A stretch of DNA of 64,000 nucleotides from assembly GCF_003217095.1 (NCBI RefSeq), contig NZ_QJSR01000007.1, positions 62,001 to 126,000 on the forward strand. Reading direction: 5' to 3'. Each line of letters begins with the position of its first letter. The first letter of the stretch is position 1. A model generated the notes under the pieces. That model saw nothing but the letters and a program-made list of their open reading frames with translations, did no database searches and was not told where the DNA came from. Below are positions 9,919 through 18,126 of this stretch, in pieces. This DNA comes from Rhizobium sp. PP-CC-3A-592 (lineage in GTDB: Bacteria; Pseudomonadota; Alphaproteobacteria; Rhizobiales; Rhizobiaceae). The translations under genes and the position numbers were made by a program.

Positions 9919-11124
9919 ATGGCCAAGAAACTTCCCGTCACTGTTCTCTCCGGCTTCCTCGGAGCCGGCAAGACGACGGTGCTGAACCACATCCTTTCCA
10001 ACCGTCAGGGGTTGCGCGTCGCGCTGATCGTCAATGACATGAGCGAGGTCAACATCGATGCCGCGCTGGTGCGTGATGGCGGTGCGAACCTGTCGCGCAC
10101 GGAAGAGCAGCTTGTGGAGGTGACCAATGGCTGCATCTGCTGCACGCTTCGCGACGACCTGTTAAAGGAAGTCCGCGCGCTCGCCGAACAGGGGCGGTTC
10201 GACTATCTGCTGATCGAATCCACCGGCATCGCCGAACCCTTGCCCGTCGCCACCACCTTCGATTTTCGCGACGAGGATGGCCGCAGCCTGTCGGACGTGG
10301 CGCAACTCGACACCATGGTGACCGTGGTCAGTGCCGCAAGTCTGCTGGCCGATTACAGTTCCGCCGATTTCCTCGCCGATCGCGGCGACACGGCGGGCGA
10401 AGGCGATAACCGCACCGTCATCGATCTTCTGGTCGAACAGATCGAGTTCGCGGACGTGGTGGTGCTGAACAAGGTGAGCGCTGCCACCGCGGAAGACCGC
10501 GATGCGGCCCGCAAGATCATCATTGCCCTCAATCCCGATGCGAAGCTGATCGAAACCGATTTCGGTCAGATCGATCTCAACGACGTGCTGGGTACGGGTC
10601 GCTTCGACCTTGCGAAGGCCGAACAGCATCCGCTCTGGTTCAAGGAGCTGCACGGTTTCAAGGACCATGTTCCGGAAACGGAAGAATACGGCATCCGCTC
10701 GTTCGTCTACCGCGCGCGCCGTCCCTTCGATCCCACGCGCTTCCAGCGCTTCATCGATCGCGCTTGGCCGGGCGTCGTCCGGGCGAAGGGCTTCTTCTGG
10801 CTCGCGACGCGTCCCGATCATGTCGGCGAAATCAGCCAGGCCGGTGCGCTCGTCCGGACAAGCCGGATGGGGGCGTGGTGGTCCGCCGTGCCGCAGGCGC
10901 AATGGCCGCGCGACCCCGGCTTCCTGCAGATGATGGAGCCGTATCTCGACCCGACTTGGGGAGACCGGCGTCAGGAGATCGTCTTCATCGGCGCGGACCC
11001 GATGGACGAGACGACGATCTGCGCCGATCTCGATGCATGCCTGGTCGATGCGGAGACGTTCTGTCCGAGCCTTTGGAAAAAGCTTGCCGATCCCTTCACG
11101 CCTTGGGAACGCAAGGCATCCTGA
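9919..11124 (+). CDS. COG0523-family zinc metallochaperone GTPase (ZigA-type)
   Basis: G3E-family GTPase. The 401-residue product has the P-loop GFLGAGKTT near residue 11, the metal-binding CICC motif within [13 protein letters not shown] near residue 70, ESTG (Walker B/switch region), the base-recognition segment NKVS, and a C-terminal CobW domain ending near WWSAVPQ. Family members are induced by zinc starvation and pass zinc to client enzymes. A Zur-box-like palindrome directly upstream supports a zinc rather than nickel or cobalamin role. The ATG at 9919 has a GGATGG ribosome-like site; an ATG at 9907 (four residues longer) is possible but would leave only seven bases after the operator. 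No znu importer genes are in the window. Confidence 0.9.
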   Translation: MAKKLPVTVLSGFLGAGKTTVLNHILSNRQGLRVALIVNDMSEVNIDAALVRDGGANLSRTEEQLVEVTNGCICCTLRDDLLKEVRALAEQGRFDYLLIESTGIAEPLPVATTFDFRDEDGRSLSDVAQLDTMVTVVSAASLLADYSSADFLADRGDTAGEGDNRTVIDLLVEQIEFADVVVLNKVSAATAEDRDAARKIIIALNPDAKLIETDFGQIDLNDVLGTGRFDLAKAEQHPLWFKELHGFKDHVPETEEYGIRSFVYRARRPFDPTRFQRFIDRAWPGVVRAKGFFWLATRPDHVGEISQAGALVRTSRMGAWWSAVPQAQWPRDPGFLQMMEPYLDPTWGDRRQEIVFIGADPMDETTICADLDACLVDAETFCPSLWKKLADPFTPWERKAS

Positions 11125-11196
11125 GCAACAGAAAGCGCGCATTCCCTCGGCCCTCAGACGTCATCCCGACCCCATCCGCATCACCGGAGATATCCG

Positions 11197-11352
11197 ATGT
11201 TCCGCTCCCGCAAACCCATGCGTCTGGCCACCACCCTTCTCGGAACGCGGCCGAGTAAGACCTGTTTCGATACCGTCATGACGATCATGCCCCTTATCCG
11301 AATCTCGTTCTCATCCCCGATTGAGGGGATCGGCCCTCATCCGGCAGCTTGA
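11197..11352 (+). CDS. Possible 51-residue ORF downstream of the zinc GTPase
   Basis: ATG at 11197 is preceded by GGAG at good distance and opens a 51-codon frame (starts MFRSRKPMRLATTLLG). No family recognised and no strong coding character. It is the only candidate in the 328-base gap 11125-11452 between the GTPase and the next gene; nothing else was seen in that gap. Confidence 0.2.
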   Translation: MFRSRKPMRLATTLLGTRPSKTCFDTVMTIMPLIRISFSSPIEGIGPHPAA

Positions 11353-11452
11353 ACGAGATAGGCCTCATGCGCCGTGCTCTCTGGAGAATCTCATCCTCAA
11401 ACAGATGTCAGCTCAAGGAGGTATGCGGAACGGCCGGAAAGATACCGCCCAA

Positions 11453-11692
11453 TCAGCGCCACGTATTTCCATCGGTGGAACCGCAGCCGTAGGGCGGGGG
11501 CACGTTGCCGAATGTGACATGAAGCTTGTCGCAGCCCCATTTGCTCAACGATGCCGGCAGGCGGCTGTTGATCTCGATGCCGACCTCGTCATAGGGCGAA
11601 CTTGTGTTCGAAACGTACCGGTACCAGCGTAGGCCGATAAATGCCGTGGCCGCGATGGCAACGACCAGAACGACTGAGAGAAGTCTGCGCAT
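11453..11692 (-). CDS. Small membrane-anchored hypothetical protein
   Basis: A 79-residue product beginning MRRLLSVVLVVAIAATAF, one hydrophobic segment that is either a signal peptide or a membrane anchor, followed by a short periplasmic part with two cysteines (WGCDKL, YGCGS) that could form a disulfide. Function unknown. The start at 11692 has AAGGA upstream and lies ten bases after the phosphatase stop, so the two are probably co-transcribed. A longer in-frame start at 11737 lies inside the phosphatase gene. Confidence 0.7.
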   Translation of the reverse strand: MRRLLSVVLVVAIAATAFIGLRWYRYVSNTSSPYDEVGIEINSRLPASLSKWGCDKLHVTFGNVPPPYGCGSTDGNTWR

Positions 11693-11702
11693 AGGGAATC
11701 CT

Positions 11703-12464
11703 TTATTCGGGTCGCCACTCGCCAATGCGTATGGCACCCTCTTCAGTCAGCTCGGTACAGAGGAAGTGTGAAAGCTCATCGCCCCGGATGACGGCGGCGC
11801 TCAGCCGGCCGGATCGATAGGCTCCCGTGTCCAGTGCGATGCGATTGGAATGAATTTCGGGTCGCAGCGACGCTGTAATCGTGTGGCCATGCAGGACGAT
11901 ATGGCGAAACACGTCCAAGTGGTCGAGAAAGCCGGCCCTGATCCAGCGCAAGTCATATTCATCCTGATCGATCAACTCGATGCCGGGGCGTATTCCGGCA
12001 TGAACAAAGCAGAAGCACCCGATCTCCTTGAATGTGAGAGCGTTTTCCAGGACATCGACATGGTGGGGAAAGTCTCGGCGGATGTCGGCGGCGATATTTG
12101 CGAGATCGGGCACCGGTCGGTTGGAATATGCGCTCAGAGTGGCGACGCCTCCCCAGTCCAGCCAGTTGACGGCATCCTCGGATGTGAGGGTGCCGCGCAG
12201 AAGCTCCCGCAGGAAGAAATCATGATTGCCCAGAATCAGCCGGGAGCCCGGATAGAGGTCCAGTGTCCTATGGACCCGATCGATAACCTTGGGACTGTCA
12301 GGCCCGCGATCGATGAGGTCGCCCAGGAAGATCACCACCGGCTTTGAACCATGGACCGCCGCGTCTTCTGCGATATAGGCAAGCATGACATCCAGAAGAT
12401 CGGCGCGTCCGTGAATATCGGCGATCGCATAGATATTGGAGGGTAGGCTCTCTGTCGTCATCAC
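11703..12464 (-). CDS. PPP-family metallophosphoesterase (serine/threonine phosphatase-like)
   Basis: The 253-residue product carries the full bimetal phosphoesterase motif set in order: ADIHGR (residues 15-20), GDLIDRG (near 47), LGNHD (near 77), FVHAG and LHGHT. This is the bacterial PPP type (PrpA/PrpB, ApaH relatives), which can act as protein phosphatase or on dinucleoside polyphosphates; substrate cannot be told from sequence. The small membrane protein gene follows after ten bases. An ATG one codon in is an equal start candidate. Confidence 0.88.
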   Translation of the reverse strand: MMTTESLPSNIYAIADIHGRADLLDVMLAYIAEDAAVHGSKPVVIFLGDLIDRGPDSPKVIDRVHRTLDLYPGSRLILGNHDFFLRELLRGTLTSEDAVNWLDWGGVATLSAYSNRPVPDLANIAADIRRDFPHHVDVLENALTFKEIGCFCFVHAGIRPGIELIDQDEYDLRWIRAGFLDHLDVFRHIVLHGHTITASLRPEIHSNRIALDTGAYRSGRLSAAVIRGDELSHFLCTELTEEGAIRIGEWRPE

Positions 12465-12802
12465 TCTCTTGCCTGCTGGAAAACATGGTTGCGTGACATC
12501 ACCCTGCTGTTTGCAGGGAGCCGGACCTTGGACGAGGACGAGACCAAGGCGACACCATCCGGGATGGCAACGTCCTATAATCCACCCTCCCCCGACGCGC
12601 CACCAAAACCGAATGCCGCTGTGATATCAGCCCGTGTTAAAGGGCACGATAAATGCGCCTCCGCAGCACGTCCCACAAAGGAAGGCGACATGCCATAACG
12701 TCCGGGTCCTTCGCCGGGCAACCTGCAGGAACGCTTACAGACGCTGAAGTCAACCAGCATATTGGGCAGCAACGCTTTATCTGGATCGCCTACCAACAGA
12801 TT
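12465..12802. other. Gap with no recognised gene
   Basis: A 338-base stretch between the phosphatase start and the glycosidase remnant. It holds one perfect small hairpin (CCCTGC 12502-12507 / GCAGGG 12513-12518). The weak frames seen (such as 12489-12698) have no start signal or protein-like composition. It should include the phosphatase promoter and flank the deletion scar to its right. Confidence 0.5.
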
Positions 12803-13174
12803 TCAGCGTCGGTAGGAGACCTCTATCATCGCATGCCCATCCATGCGCGGCAGCGTAAAATGGACGGTGCCGTCCGCTTCCGTGAAGGAGAGATCATCGC
12901 CGGCGGGCACGCTGCGGACCGTGAACACCGGCCTTGCGGTGTTAAGCGAAACGGCGATGTCGAACAGGGGCGTGATGTCCTGGATCGGCTGGATATTGGC
13001 CTCCCAGAGATGGCCGCGCAGCGCGGGGGTCGCGTGCAGCAGATGGATGACGTCGCGCGCCTGTTCCGGCTGGCTGCGCACGGTCACCCGGCCGGCACGC
13101 GGCAGGCTGGTCGAGATCAGCTTGCCGTCGCCAAGCGCAAAGGCAATCGCGCGTTCGGCCAGCTCGGACAACGC
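12803..13174 (-). pseudogene. 3' remnant of a beta-galactosidase-like glycoside hydrolase gene
   Basis: The frame ending at 12803 encodes about 124 residues that look like the C-terminal beta-sandwich of beta-galactosidase trimerisation-domain proteins (GDGKLISTSLPRAGRVTV, ARDVIHLLHATPALRG, PIQDITPLFDIAVSL). Homology-like sequence stops near 13174, where the sense of the other strand becomes a LacI-type protein. There is no catalytic domain and no proper start. The 5' two thirds or more of the gene are missing; the family call is from memory of the C-terminal pattern. Confidence 0.65.
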
Positions 13175-13706
13175 GCTGGCAACGACCATGCTGACGGAAT
13201 ATCTCATCCGCATGGGCCATCGTCGCATCGCCTTCATCGGCGGCGATCCCGGCCAGTGGACGGCAGCACTGCGACGCAAGGGCTTTCGCGATGCCATGGC
13301 CGCCTCAAGCCTGCCTGTCGATCCCGCCATGGAGATCGTCGCGGATTTCAGCGGCGAGAAGGCCTATGATCAGGTCGTCCGCCTGTTGTCCCTGCCGCAG
13401 CGCCCGACAGCGTTGGTCACCGCCAGCAACCTCATGGCGCTGGGCGCCCTTCAGGCGATCAACGATCTCGGCTTCAGTTGCCCGCAGGAGATTTCCTTGA
13501 CGGGCGTCGATGACGTACCCTGGAGCAACGTCTTGAAGCCACGGCTGACCATCGCTGCGCAACCGGTCGAGGAACTGGCCCGGGTCGCAGCCAACTTCCT
13601 CATCGAGCGCATGACGCACCGCGGCGGCGTCAGCCTTCCCCCGCGTACCCACATCGCCATCCCCAAACTCGTCATCGGAACCTCCTGCGCTCCGCCAAGC
13701 ACGTAG
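13167..13706 (+). pseudogene. 3' remnant of a LacI-family regulator gene
   Basis: From about 13167 the plus strand encodes the C-terminal half of a LacI/GalR sensor domain: DNALATTMLTEYLIRMGHRRIAFIGG, TALVTASNLMALGALQAI, SLTGVDDVPWSNVLKPRLT. The N-terminal HTH and the first half of the sugar-binding domain are absent. The frame is open further left but that part is the antisense of the glycosidase remnant. It probably regulated the truncated glycosidase operon and is now non-functional as a repressor. Confidence 0.85.
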
Positions 13707-13784
13707 CCGCACGCCAAAGGCCCGGTGTTCGGAGTGCATTCAGAGAAATGCTTCGGTCGTCTCAGCCTCTGAGCGTCGGCGGCG

Positions 13785-14567
13785 TCAGGACATGATGAGG
13801 CCGCCGTCGACATTGATGGTCTGCCCGGTGATGTAGGCGGCGTCGTCGCTCGCAAGGAAGGTGACGAGACCAGCGACGTCCTCGCCGGAACCGGCGCGCT
13901 TCATCGGAATGCCTTCGACCCACTCCTTCATCAGTTCGCCGGGCGCATAGGTGCCGAGCAGCTTGCCCCAGGCCTCGTCGTTATAGGCCCACATATCGGT
14001 CTCGATGATGCCGGGGCAAAAGGCGTTGACGGTGATGCCGTCGGTCGCGACTTCCTTGGCAAGGCTCTGCGTAATGCCGACGACGCCCATCTTGGAGGCG
14101 GCGTAATGCGGCGTGTAGATGAAGCCGTCGCGCGCCTGACCCGAGGCCGTGTTGATGATGCGGCCGCCGCGGCCGTGCCTGCGCATGCGGGCGATGGCTT
14201 CCTGGACGCAGAGAAACACGCCCTTGGTGTTGACCGCCATCACCTTGTCCCAGTCGTCTTCCGAAAGGTCCTCGACGCGGGCAATCGTGATCACGCCGGC
14301 GTTCTGGATGGACACGTCGACCGACCCGAACGCAGCCTCGGCCGCATCGTAGAGGGCGATGACGCTCGCCTTGCTGGTGACGTCGCCGACGAAGGAGATA
14401 GCTTTGCCGCCCGCCTTGACGATCTCCTCGGCGACGCCGTGCACGCGGTCTTCATTCGCCGAGACGACGAGATTGGCGCCCTCGCGGGCAAAGCGGGCGG
14501 CGATCGCCGCACCGATGCCGCGGCTTGCGCCTGTGATCACGACCGTCTTGTTGTCGAAACGCTTCAT
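13785..14567 (-). CDS. SDR-family polyol/sugar dehydrogenase
   Basis: Classical short-chain dehydrogenase, 260 residues: cofactor motif TGASRGIG near residue 13, NAG near 90, catalytic Ser in NTASGQ and YAASK (Tyr/Lys) near 155, C-terminal GGLIMS. It resembles the sorbitol/galactitol-type 2-dehydrogenases of rhizobia, so the likely reaction is NAD(P)-linked oxidation of a polyol to a ketose. It is preceded by its own GGAGGA ribosome site and separated from the ABC operon upstream by a strong terminator, so it probably has its own promoter in 14568-14650, where a perfect dyad is found. Substrate is not deducible from sequence. Confidence 0.85.
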   Translation of the reverse strand: MKRFDNKTVVITGASRGIGAAIAARFAREGANLVVSANEDRVHGVAEEIVKAGGKAISFVGDVTSKASVIALYDAAEAAFGSVDVSIQNAGVITIARVEDLSEDDWDKVMAVNTKGVFLCVQEAIARMRRHGRGGRIINTASGQARDGFIYTPHYAASKMGVVGITQSLAKEVATDGITVNAFCPGIIETDMWAYNDEAWGKLLGTYAPGELMKEWVEGIPMKRAGSGEDVAGLVTFLASDDAAYITGQTINVDGGLIMS

Positions 14568-14624
14568 GGAATCCTCCTCCGTATGAACTTCGCGCCCGGT
14601 TCGTCCGCGCGCTTCTCCTCCCGC

Positions 14625-14640
14625 CCGTCAGACCTGACGG
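14625..14640. promoter_or_regulatory. Palindrome upstream of the first SDR gene, candidate operator
   Basis: CCGTCAG-AC-CTGACGG is a perfect 7-bp-arm palindrome 58 bases before the SDR start, just downstream of the preceding terminator. It is unlike the TGAAT-N4-ATTCA sites of the neighbouring SorC regulon, so a different regulator may act here. Confidence 0.35.
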
Positions 14641-14650
14641 CCTGAGCATG

Positions 14651-14694
14651 AAAAAAGCGGATCACGCGGCAACGTCGCTTGCCGCACGATCCGC
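14651..14694 (-). terminator. Strong intrinsic terminator of the ribose-type ABC/SDR operon
   Basis: Read on the minus strand, a 16-bp stem (arms 14694-14679 and 14672-14657, two G-U pairs) with a 6-base loop is followed by six T (14656-14651). It lies 50 bases after the stop of the second SDR gene and ends the leftward operon 19107-14745, separating it from the SDR gene at 13785. Confidence 0.85.
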
Positions 14695-14744
14695 CCGCGG
14701 TCTCGTCAGGGAGATGCCGAAACCGCTGTTCTACAGGTCGGCTT

Positions 14745-15533
14745 CTACCAGCAGCAGAAGCCGCCATCGACGAGCAAATCGACGCCCGTGACGAAGCTTG
14801 CCGCATCCGACAGGAGGAAGACGGCGGGGCCGACCATCTCGTCCACCTTGGCCATGCGCTGCATCGGCGTCTGCTCTTCGAACAGCTTCGTCTGGTGGAC
14901 CATTTCCGGCCGCGTGTTCATCGGCGTCGCGGTGTAGCCCGGCGAGATCGTGTTGACACGGATGCCGCGGTCGACCCATTCCATCGCCATCGACTTCGAC
15001 ATGTGGATCACGCCGGCCTTGGAGGCATTGTAATGCGCCTGGCTGAGGCCGCGATTGACGATGACGCCCGACATGGAGGCGATGTTCACGATCGCGCCGC
15101 GGCCATGCTTGAGCATCGCGCGCGCTTCGGCCTGGGAGGAGAGGAAGACGCCTTTGAGGTTGATGTCCATCAGCGTCTGGTACTGGTCCTCGTCCATGTC
15201 CTCGGCCGGGTTCGCATTGGCGATGCCGGCGGCGTTCACGGCGAGCGACAGGTTTCCGAGTTCGGCCTCGGTGCGGGCCACGGCATCGGCGAGGGAGGTC
15301 TTGCTGGTGACGTCGGCCGCAATCTCGATTGCGCGGCGACCCGCCGCCCTGATGTGGCTGGCCGTCATGGCAAGGCCATCGTCGGTGCGCCGGTCGAGCA
15401 GCGCGACATCGGCGCCGCACTGGGCAAGGCCGATGGCGATGCGCTGGCCGATGCCGCTTCCCGCACCCGTGACGAGGGCGACGTGGCCTGTGAGATCGAA
15501 CAGCTTGGGGGCGTTCAGAGTGATGTCGGACAC
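14745..15533 (-). CDS. SDR-family dehydrogenase of the polyol importer operon
   Basis: A 262-residue classical SDR: TGAGSGIG near residue 22, NAAG near 100, Ser in NIASMSG and YNASK near 168, C-terminal VDGGFCCW. The pattern is that of polyol dehydrogenases (threitol, arabinitol and similar). It starts at GTG 15533 with AAGGAAG upstream, 22 bases after the ATPase gene of the importer, and is the last gene before a strong terminator. It probably oxidises the imported polyol to the ketose phosphorylated by the FGGY kinase at 21158. Confidence 0.86.
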   Translation of the reverse strand: MSDITLNAPKLFDLTGHVALVTGAGSGIGQRIAIGLAQCGADVALLDRRTDDGLAMTASHIRAAGRRAIEIAADVTSKTSLADAVARTEAELGNLSLAVNAAGIANANPAEDMDEDQYQTLMDINLKGVFLSSQAEARAMLKHGRGAIVNIASMSGVIVNRGLSQAHYNASKAGVIHMSKSMAMEWVDRGIRVNTISPGYTATPMNTRPEMVHQTKLFEEQTPMQRMAKVDEMVGPAVFLLSDAASFVTGVDLLVDGGFCCW

Positions 15534-15555
15534 CGCTCTTCCTTTCTATGGTTCA

Positions 15556-17034
15556 TCAGATCGTTGCGAGTTCCATGACGGAGACGTCATTGGCCTGCTC
15601 GCGGTTAAGAATGCCGGCCTGGTTGCCCTGGGCAAGAACCAGAATGCGGTTGGAGACGCCGAGCACCTCCTCGAGGTCGGAGCTGACGACGATGACCGCG
15701 ACGCCCTGCCGGGCGAGGTTGACAATGATGTCGTAGATGCCGGCGCGCGCGCCGACGTCGATGCCGCGCGTCGGTTCGTCGAGAACGACCACCTTCGGAT
15801 CGCGCATCAGCCATTTGGCAATGACGATCTTCTGCTGGTTGCCGCCCGAGAGATCGGACGCATGCTGCTCGGCACGTCCCTTGACGTTGAATTTTGCGAT
15901 GGCCTTCTCGGCGAAGGCCTTCTTGACGCCGGCCGTGATCCAGCGCCCGCCGAGCTTGTCGAGATTGGCATAGATCAGGTTTTCGCTGATCTTGTGGGCG
16001 ACGACCAGACCCTGGTCCTTGCGATCCTCCGGCACGAGCACGATGCCCTTGGCAATGGCGTCTGCCGGGTCACGCAGCTTCAGCACCTGCCCGTCGAGCC
16101 GGATCGTGCCCGCCTTGACGGGATCGGCACCCGCAATGGCGCGGACGAGCTCCGTGCGGCCGGCGCCGACGAGGCCGGCAATCCCGAGGATTTCTCCGGC
16201 GCGCACCTCGAAGCTGACATCGCGGAAGGCGTTGACGGCCGAGGTGAGGTTCGAGACCTGCAGCACGGGCCGCTCGGTCGGTGTCGGCACGGGCGGGAAC
16301 AGGCGATCGAGCGAGCGCCCGACCATGCTCTCCACCACCGTGCGCACCGGCGTCGCGCTGTCGGCAAATTCCTGCACGCGCTCGCCGTCACGAAGAACGA
16401 CGATGCGATCGGTGATCTGCTTGATCTCTTCCATGCGGTGCGAAATGTAGATGATGCCGACGCCTTCGGCGCGCAGCTTGCGCACCTGCTCGAACAGGGC
16501 CTCGGTCTCGGCACCGCCGAGTGCCGCCGTCGGCTCGTCGAGGATCAGGAGCTTGGCATCGAGCGCCAGGGCTTTCGCGATCTCGATCAACTGCTGGTTG
16601 GCGGTGGAAAGGCCGGCCACCTTGCGGGAGGCCGGGATATGCAGGTTGAGGCGCGACAACTGCTCCTGCGCGCGGCGCTCCATCTGGGCACGATCGATGG
16701 CGCCGTTGCGCGTCGGCCAGCGTCCGATGAAGACGTTTTCCGCGATGGAGAGCTGCGGCAGAAGCTTCAGCTCCTGGTGGATGAGGACGACGCCCTTGTC
16801 GATCGCCTCGCGCGGCGTGGCCGGGGCATAAGGCTGCCCCAGCCACGTCATCGTTCCCTCGGAAGGCGCCCGCGATCCGGCGATGATGCCCGACAGCGTC
16901 GACTTTCCGGCTCCGTTCTCACCGAGAAGTGCCACGACTTCCCCCGGATGAACGTCCAGGCTCACGGATTTGAGCACCTGGAGCGGTCCGTAGTGTTTCG
17001 AGATGCCTCTGAGTGACAGAACCGGTTGGGTCAT
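15556..17034 (-). CDS. Sugar ABC importer, duplicated ATPase (RbsA/XylG type)
   Basis: The 492-residue protein has two ATPase halves. The first has Walker A GENGAGKST near residue 37 and the degenerate signature LSTANQQL. The second has the altered P-loop region GLVGAGRTEL near residue 285 and the canonical signature LSGGNQQK near 390 with Walker B VVLDEPTRGID. This asymmetry is standard for CUT2 (ribose/xylose/polyol) importers. AGGAGG precedes the ATG. It works with the permease at 18127 and binding protein at 17065. Confidence 0.95.
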   Translation of the reverse strand: MTQPVLSLRGISKHYGPLQVLKSVSLDVHPGEVVALLGENGAGKSTLSGIIAGSRAPSEGTMTWLGQPYAPATPREAIDKGVVLIHQELKLLPQLSIAENVFIGRWPTRNGAIDRAQMERRAQEQLSRLNLHIPASRKVAGLSTANQQLIEIAKALALDAKLLILDEPTAALGGAETEALFEQVRKLRAEGVGIIYISHRMEEIKQITDRIVVLRDGERVQEFADSATPVRTVVESMVGRSLDRLFPPVPTPTERPVLQVSNLTSAVNAFRDVSFEVRAGEILGIAGLVGAGRTELVRAIAGADPVKAGTIRLDGQVLKLRDPADAIAKGIVLVPEDRKDQGLVVAHKISENLIYANLDKLGGRWITAGVKKAFAEKAIAKFNVKGRAEQHASDLSGGNQQKIVIAKWLMRDPKVVVLDEPTRGIDVGARAGIYDIIVNLARQGVAVIVVSSDLEEVLGVSNRILVLAQGNQAGILNREQANDVSVMELATI

Positions 17035-17064
17035 GGCGTACGTCCTCCTACCGTCGCGACGCTA

Positions 17065-17994
17065 TCAGGGATGGTTGGCGATGAACTCGGCAACGTTTTC
17101 CTTGGTGGTGAGCGTCGCATCGAGCAGCTGCACCGGCGGCACTTTCTCGCCAGCGACGATCTTCACCGCGTTCTCGACGGCGTCGCGGCCCATCTTCTGG
17201 GTCTGCTGCGTTGCCGTGACGTTGAAGACGCCCTTGCCGAGCGCTTCGAGTGCCGCCGTGTCGCCGTCGAAGCCGCCGACCACGACCTTCTGCGAGGGGT
17301 TGGCAACCTTGATCGCCTGTGCCGCGCCGAGCGCCAGGCCATCGGCCTGTGCGAAGACGATCGAGATGTTCGGGTTGGCCTGCAGCATGTTCTGCATGAT
17401 CTGGAAGCCCTCGTCCTGGGCCCACATGTTGGAATACTGCTCGGCGACGATCTTGACCTCCGGATAGGCCTTCAGCGCTTCGGCGCAGCCCTTGGAGCGA
17501 TCGACTTCCGGCGTCGTGCCCTTCTGGCCATGGATGATGACCATATCGCCCTTACCGCCGGCTTCCTTGAGGATGTAGTCGCAGACGCTCTTTGCCGAAG
17601 AAACGGAATCGGTTGCCAGGAACGTGTCGCCCGGCGCGCCCTCGGCGTTGCGGTCGATGTTGATGACCGGCACGCCGGCAGCCTTTGCAAGCTTGACTGG
17701 AACGGTGGCGGCGGCCGCACCTGCGGGGATGTAGATGAGCGCGTCGATGTTCTGCGTCAGAAGGTCCTGGATCTGGTTGATCTGAGTCGGTCCATCGCCC
17801 TTGGCGTCGACGGTGACGACCTCGATGCCGCGCTTCTTGGCTTCGGCTTCGACGGACTGCTTGATCTGGTTGAAGAAGTTCGCCTGCAGGTTGGCGACGG
17901 CAAGGCCGATCTTCTTGACTTCGGCGGCGTTGGCCGAGCCGAGCGTCAGGCCGAGAATGGCTGCCGATGTCAGAAGAGTGCGTGCAAATGTCAT
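17065..17994 (-). CDS. Sugar ABC importer, periplasmic binding protein (RbsB type)
   Basis: The 309-residue product has a signal peptide (residues 1-23, cut after ANA) and a peripla_BP_4 fold with KKIGLAVANLQANFFNQI at the start of the mature protein, INIDRNAEGAP hinge strand and GGFDGDTAAL near residue 245. Family members bind pentoses, apiose-like sugars, erythritol and similar polyols. The ATG at 17994 follows a hairpin and ribosome site. Gene order permease-binding protein-ATPase is unusual but seen in rhizobia. Confidence 0.94.
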   Translation of the reverse strand: MTFARTLLTSAAILGLTLGSANAAEVKKIGLAVANLQANFFNQIKQSVEAEAKKRGIEVVTVDAKGDGPTQINQIQDLLTQNIDALIYIPAGAAAATVPVKLAKAAGVPVINIDRNAEGAPGDTFLATDSVSSAKSVCDYILKEAGGKGDMVIIHGQKGTTPEVDRSKGCAEALKAYPEVKIVAEQYSNMWAQDEGFQIMQNMLQANPNISIVFAQADGLALGAAQAIKVANPSQKVVVGGFDGDTAALEALGKGVFNVTATQQTQKMGRDAVENAVKIVAGEKVPPVQLLDATLTTKENVAEFIANHP

Positions 17995-18019
17995 AGTCGT
18001 TCCTCCGTTGTTGATAAAA

Positions 18020-18046
18020 CCCGGGGGGTAATCCTCCACCCCTGGG
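18020..18046 (-). other. Intercistronic hairpin before the binding-protein gene
   Basis: On the minus strand CCC-A-GGGGT and ACCCC-CC-GGG pair into a bulged 8-bp stem with an 8-base loop, followed by TTTTAT. It lies in the 132-base gap between permease and binding protein. It could be a partial terminator or an RNA-stability element that raises binding-protein mRNA relative to the permease. Confidence 0.35.
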
Positions 18047-18126
18047 GCATAGGCTCCGCTCCAAACCTTTCGGAGGGGAATTTCTGTGGCCTTTTCGCCA
18101 GATGACGCTGGCGGCAGGTAACCGGG

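Noticed and set aside
12502-12518. Small perfect hairpin CCCTGC-N5-GCAGGG
   Set aside because: Upstream of the phosphatase gene, with no U-tract and no gene ending there; too short to call a terminator.
12653-13369. Plus-strand frame of 238 codons across the glycosidase remnant
   Set aside because: It is the antisense of the glycosidase fragment, with the biased composition that high-GC shadows show.
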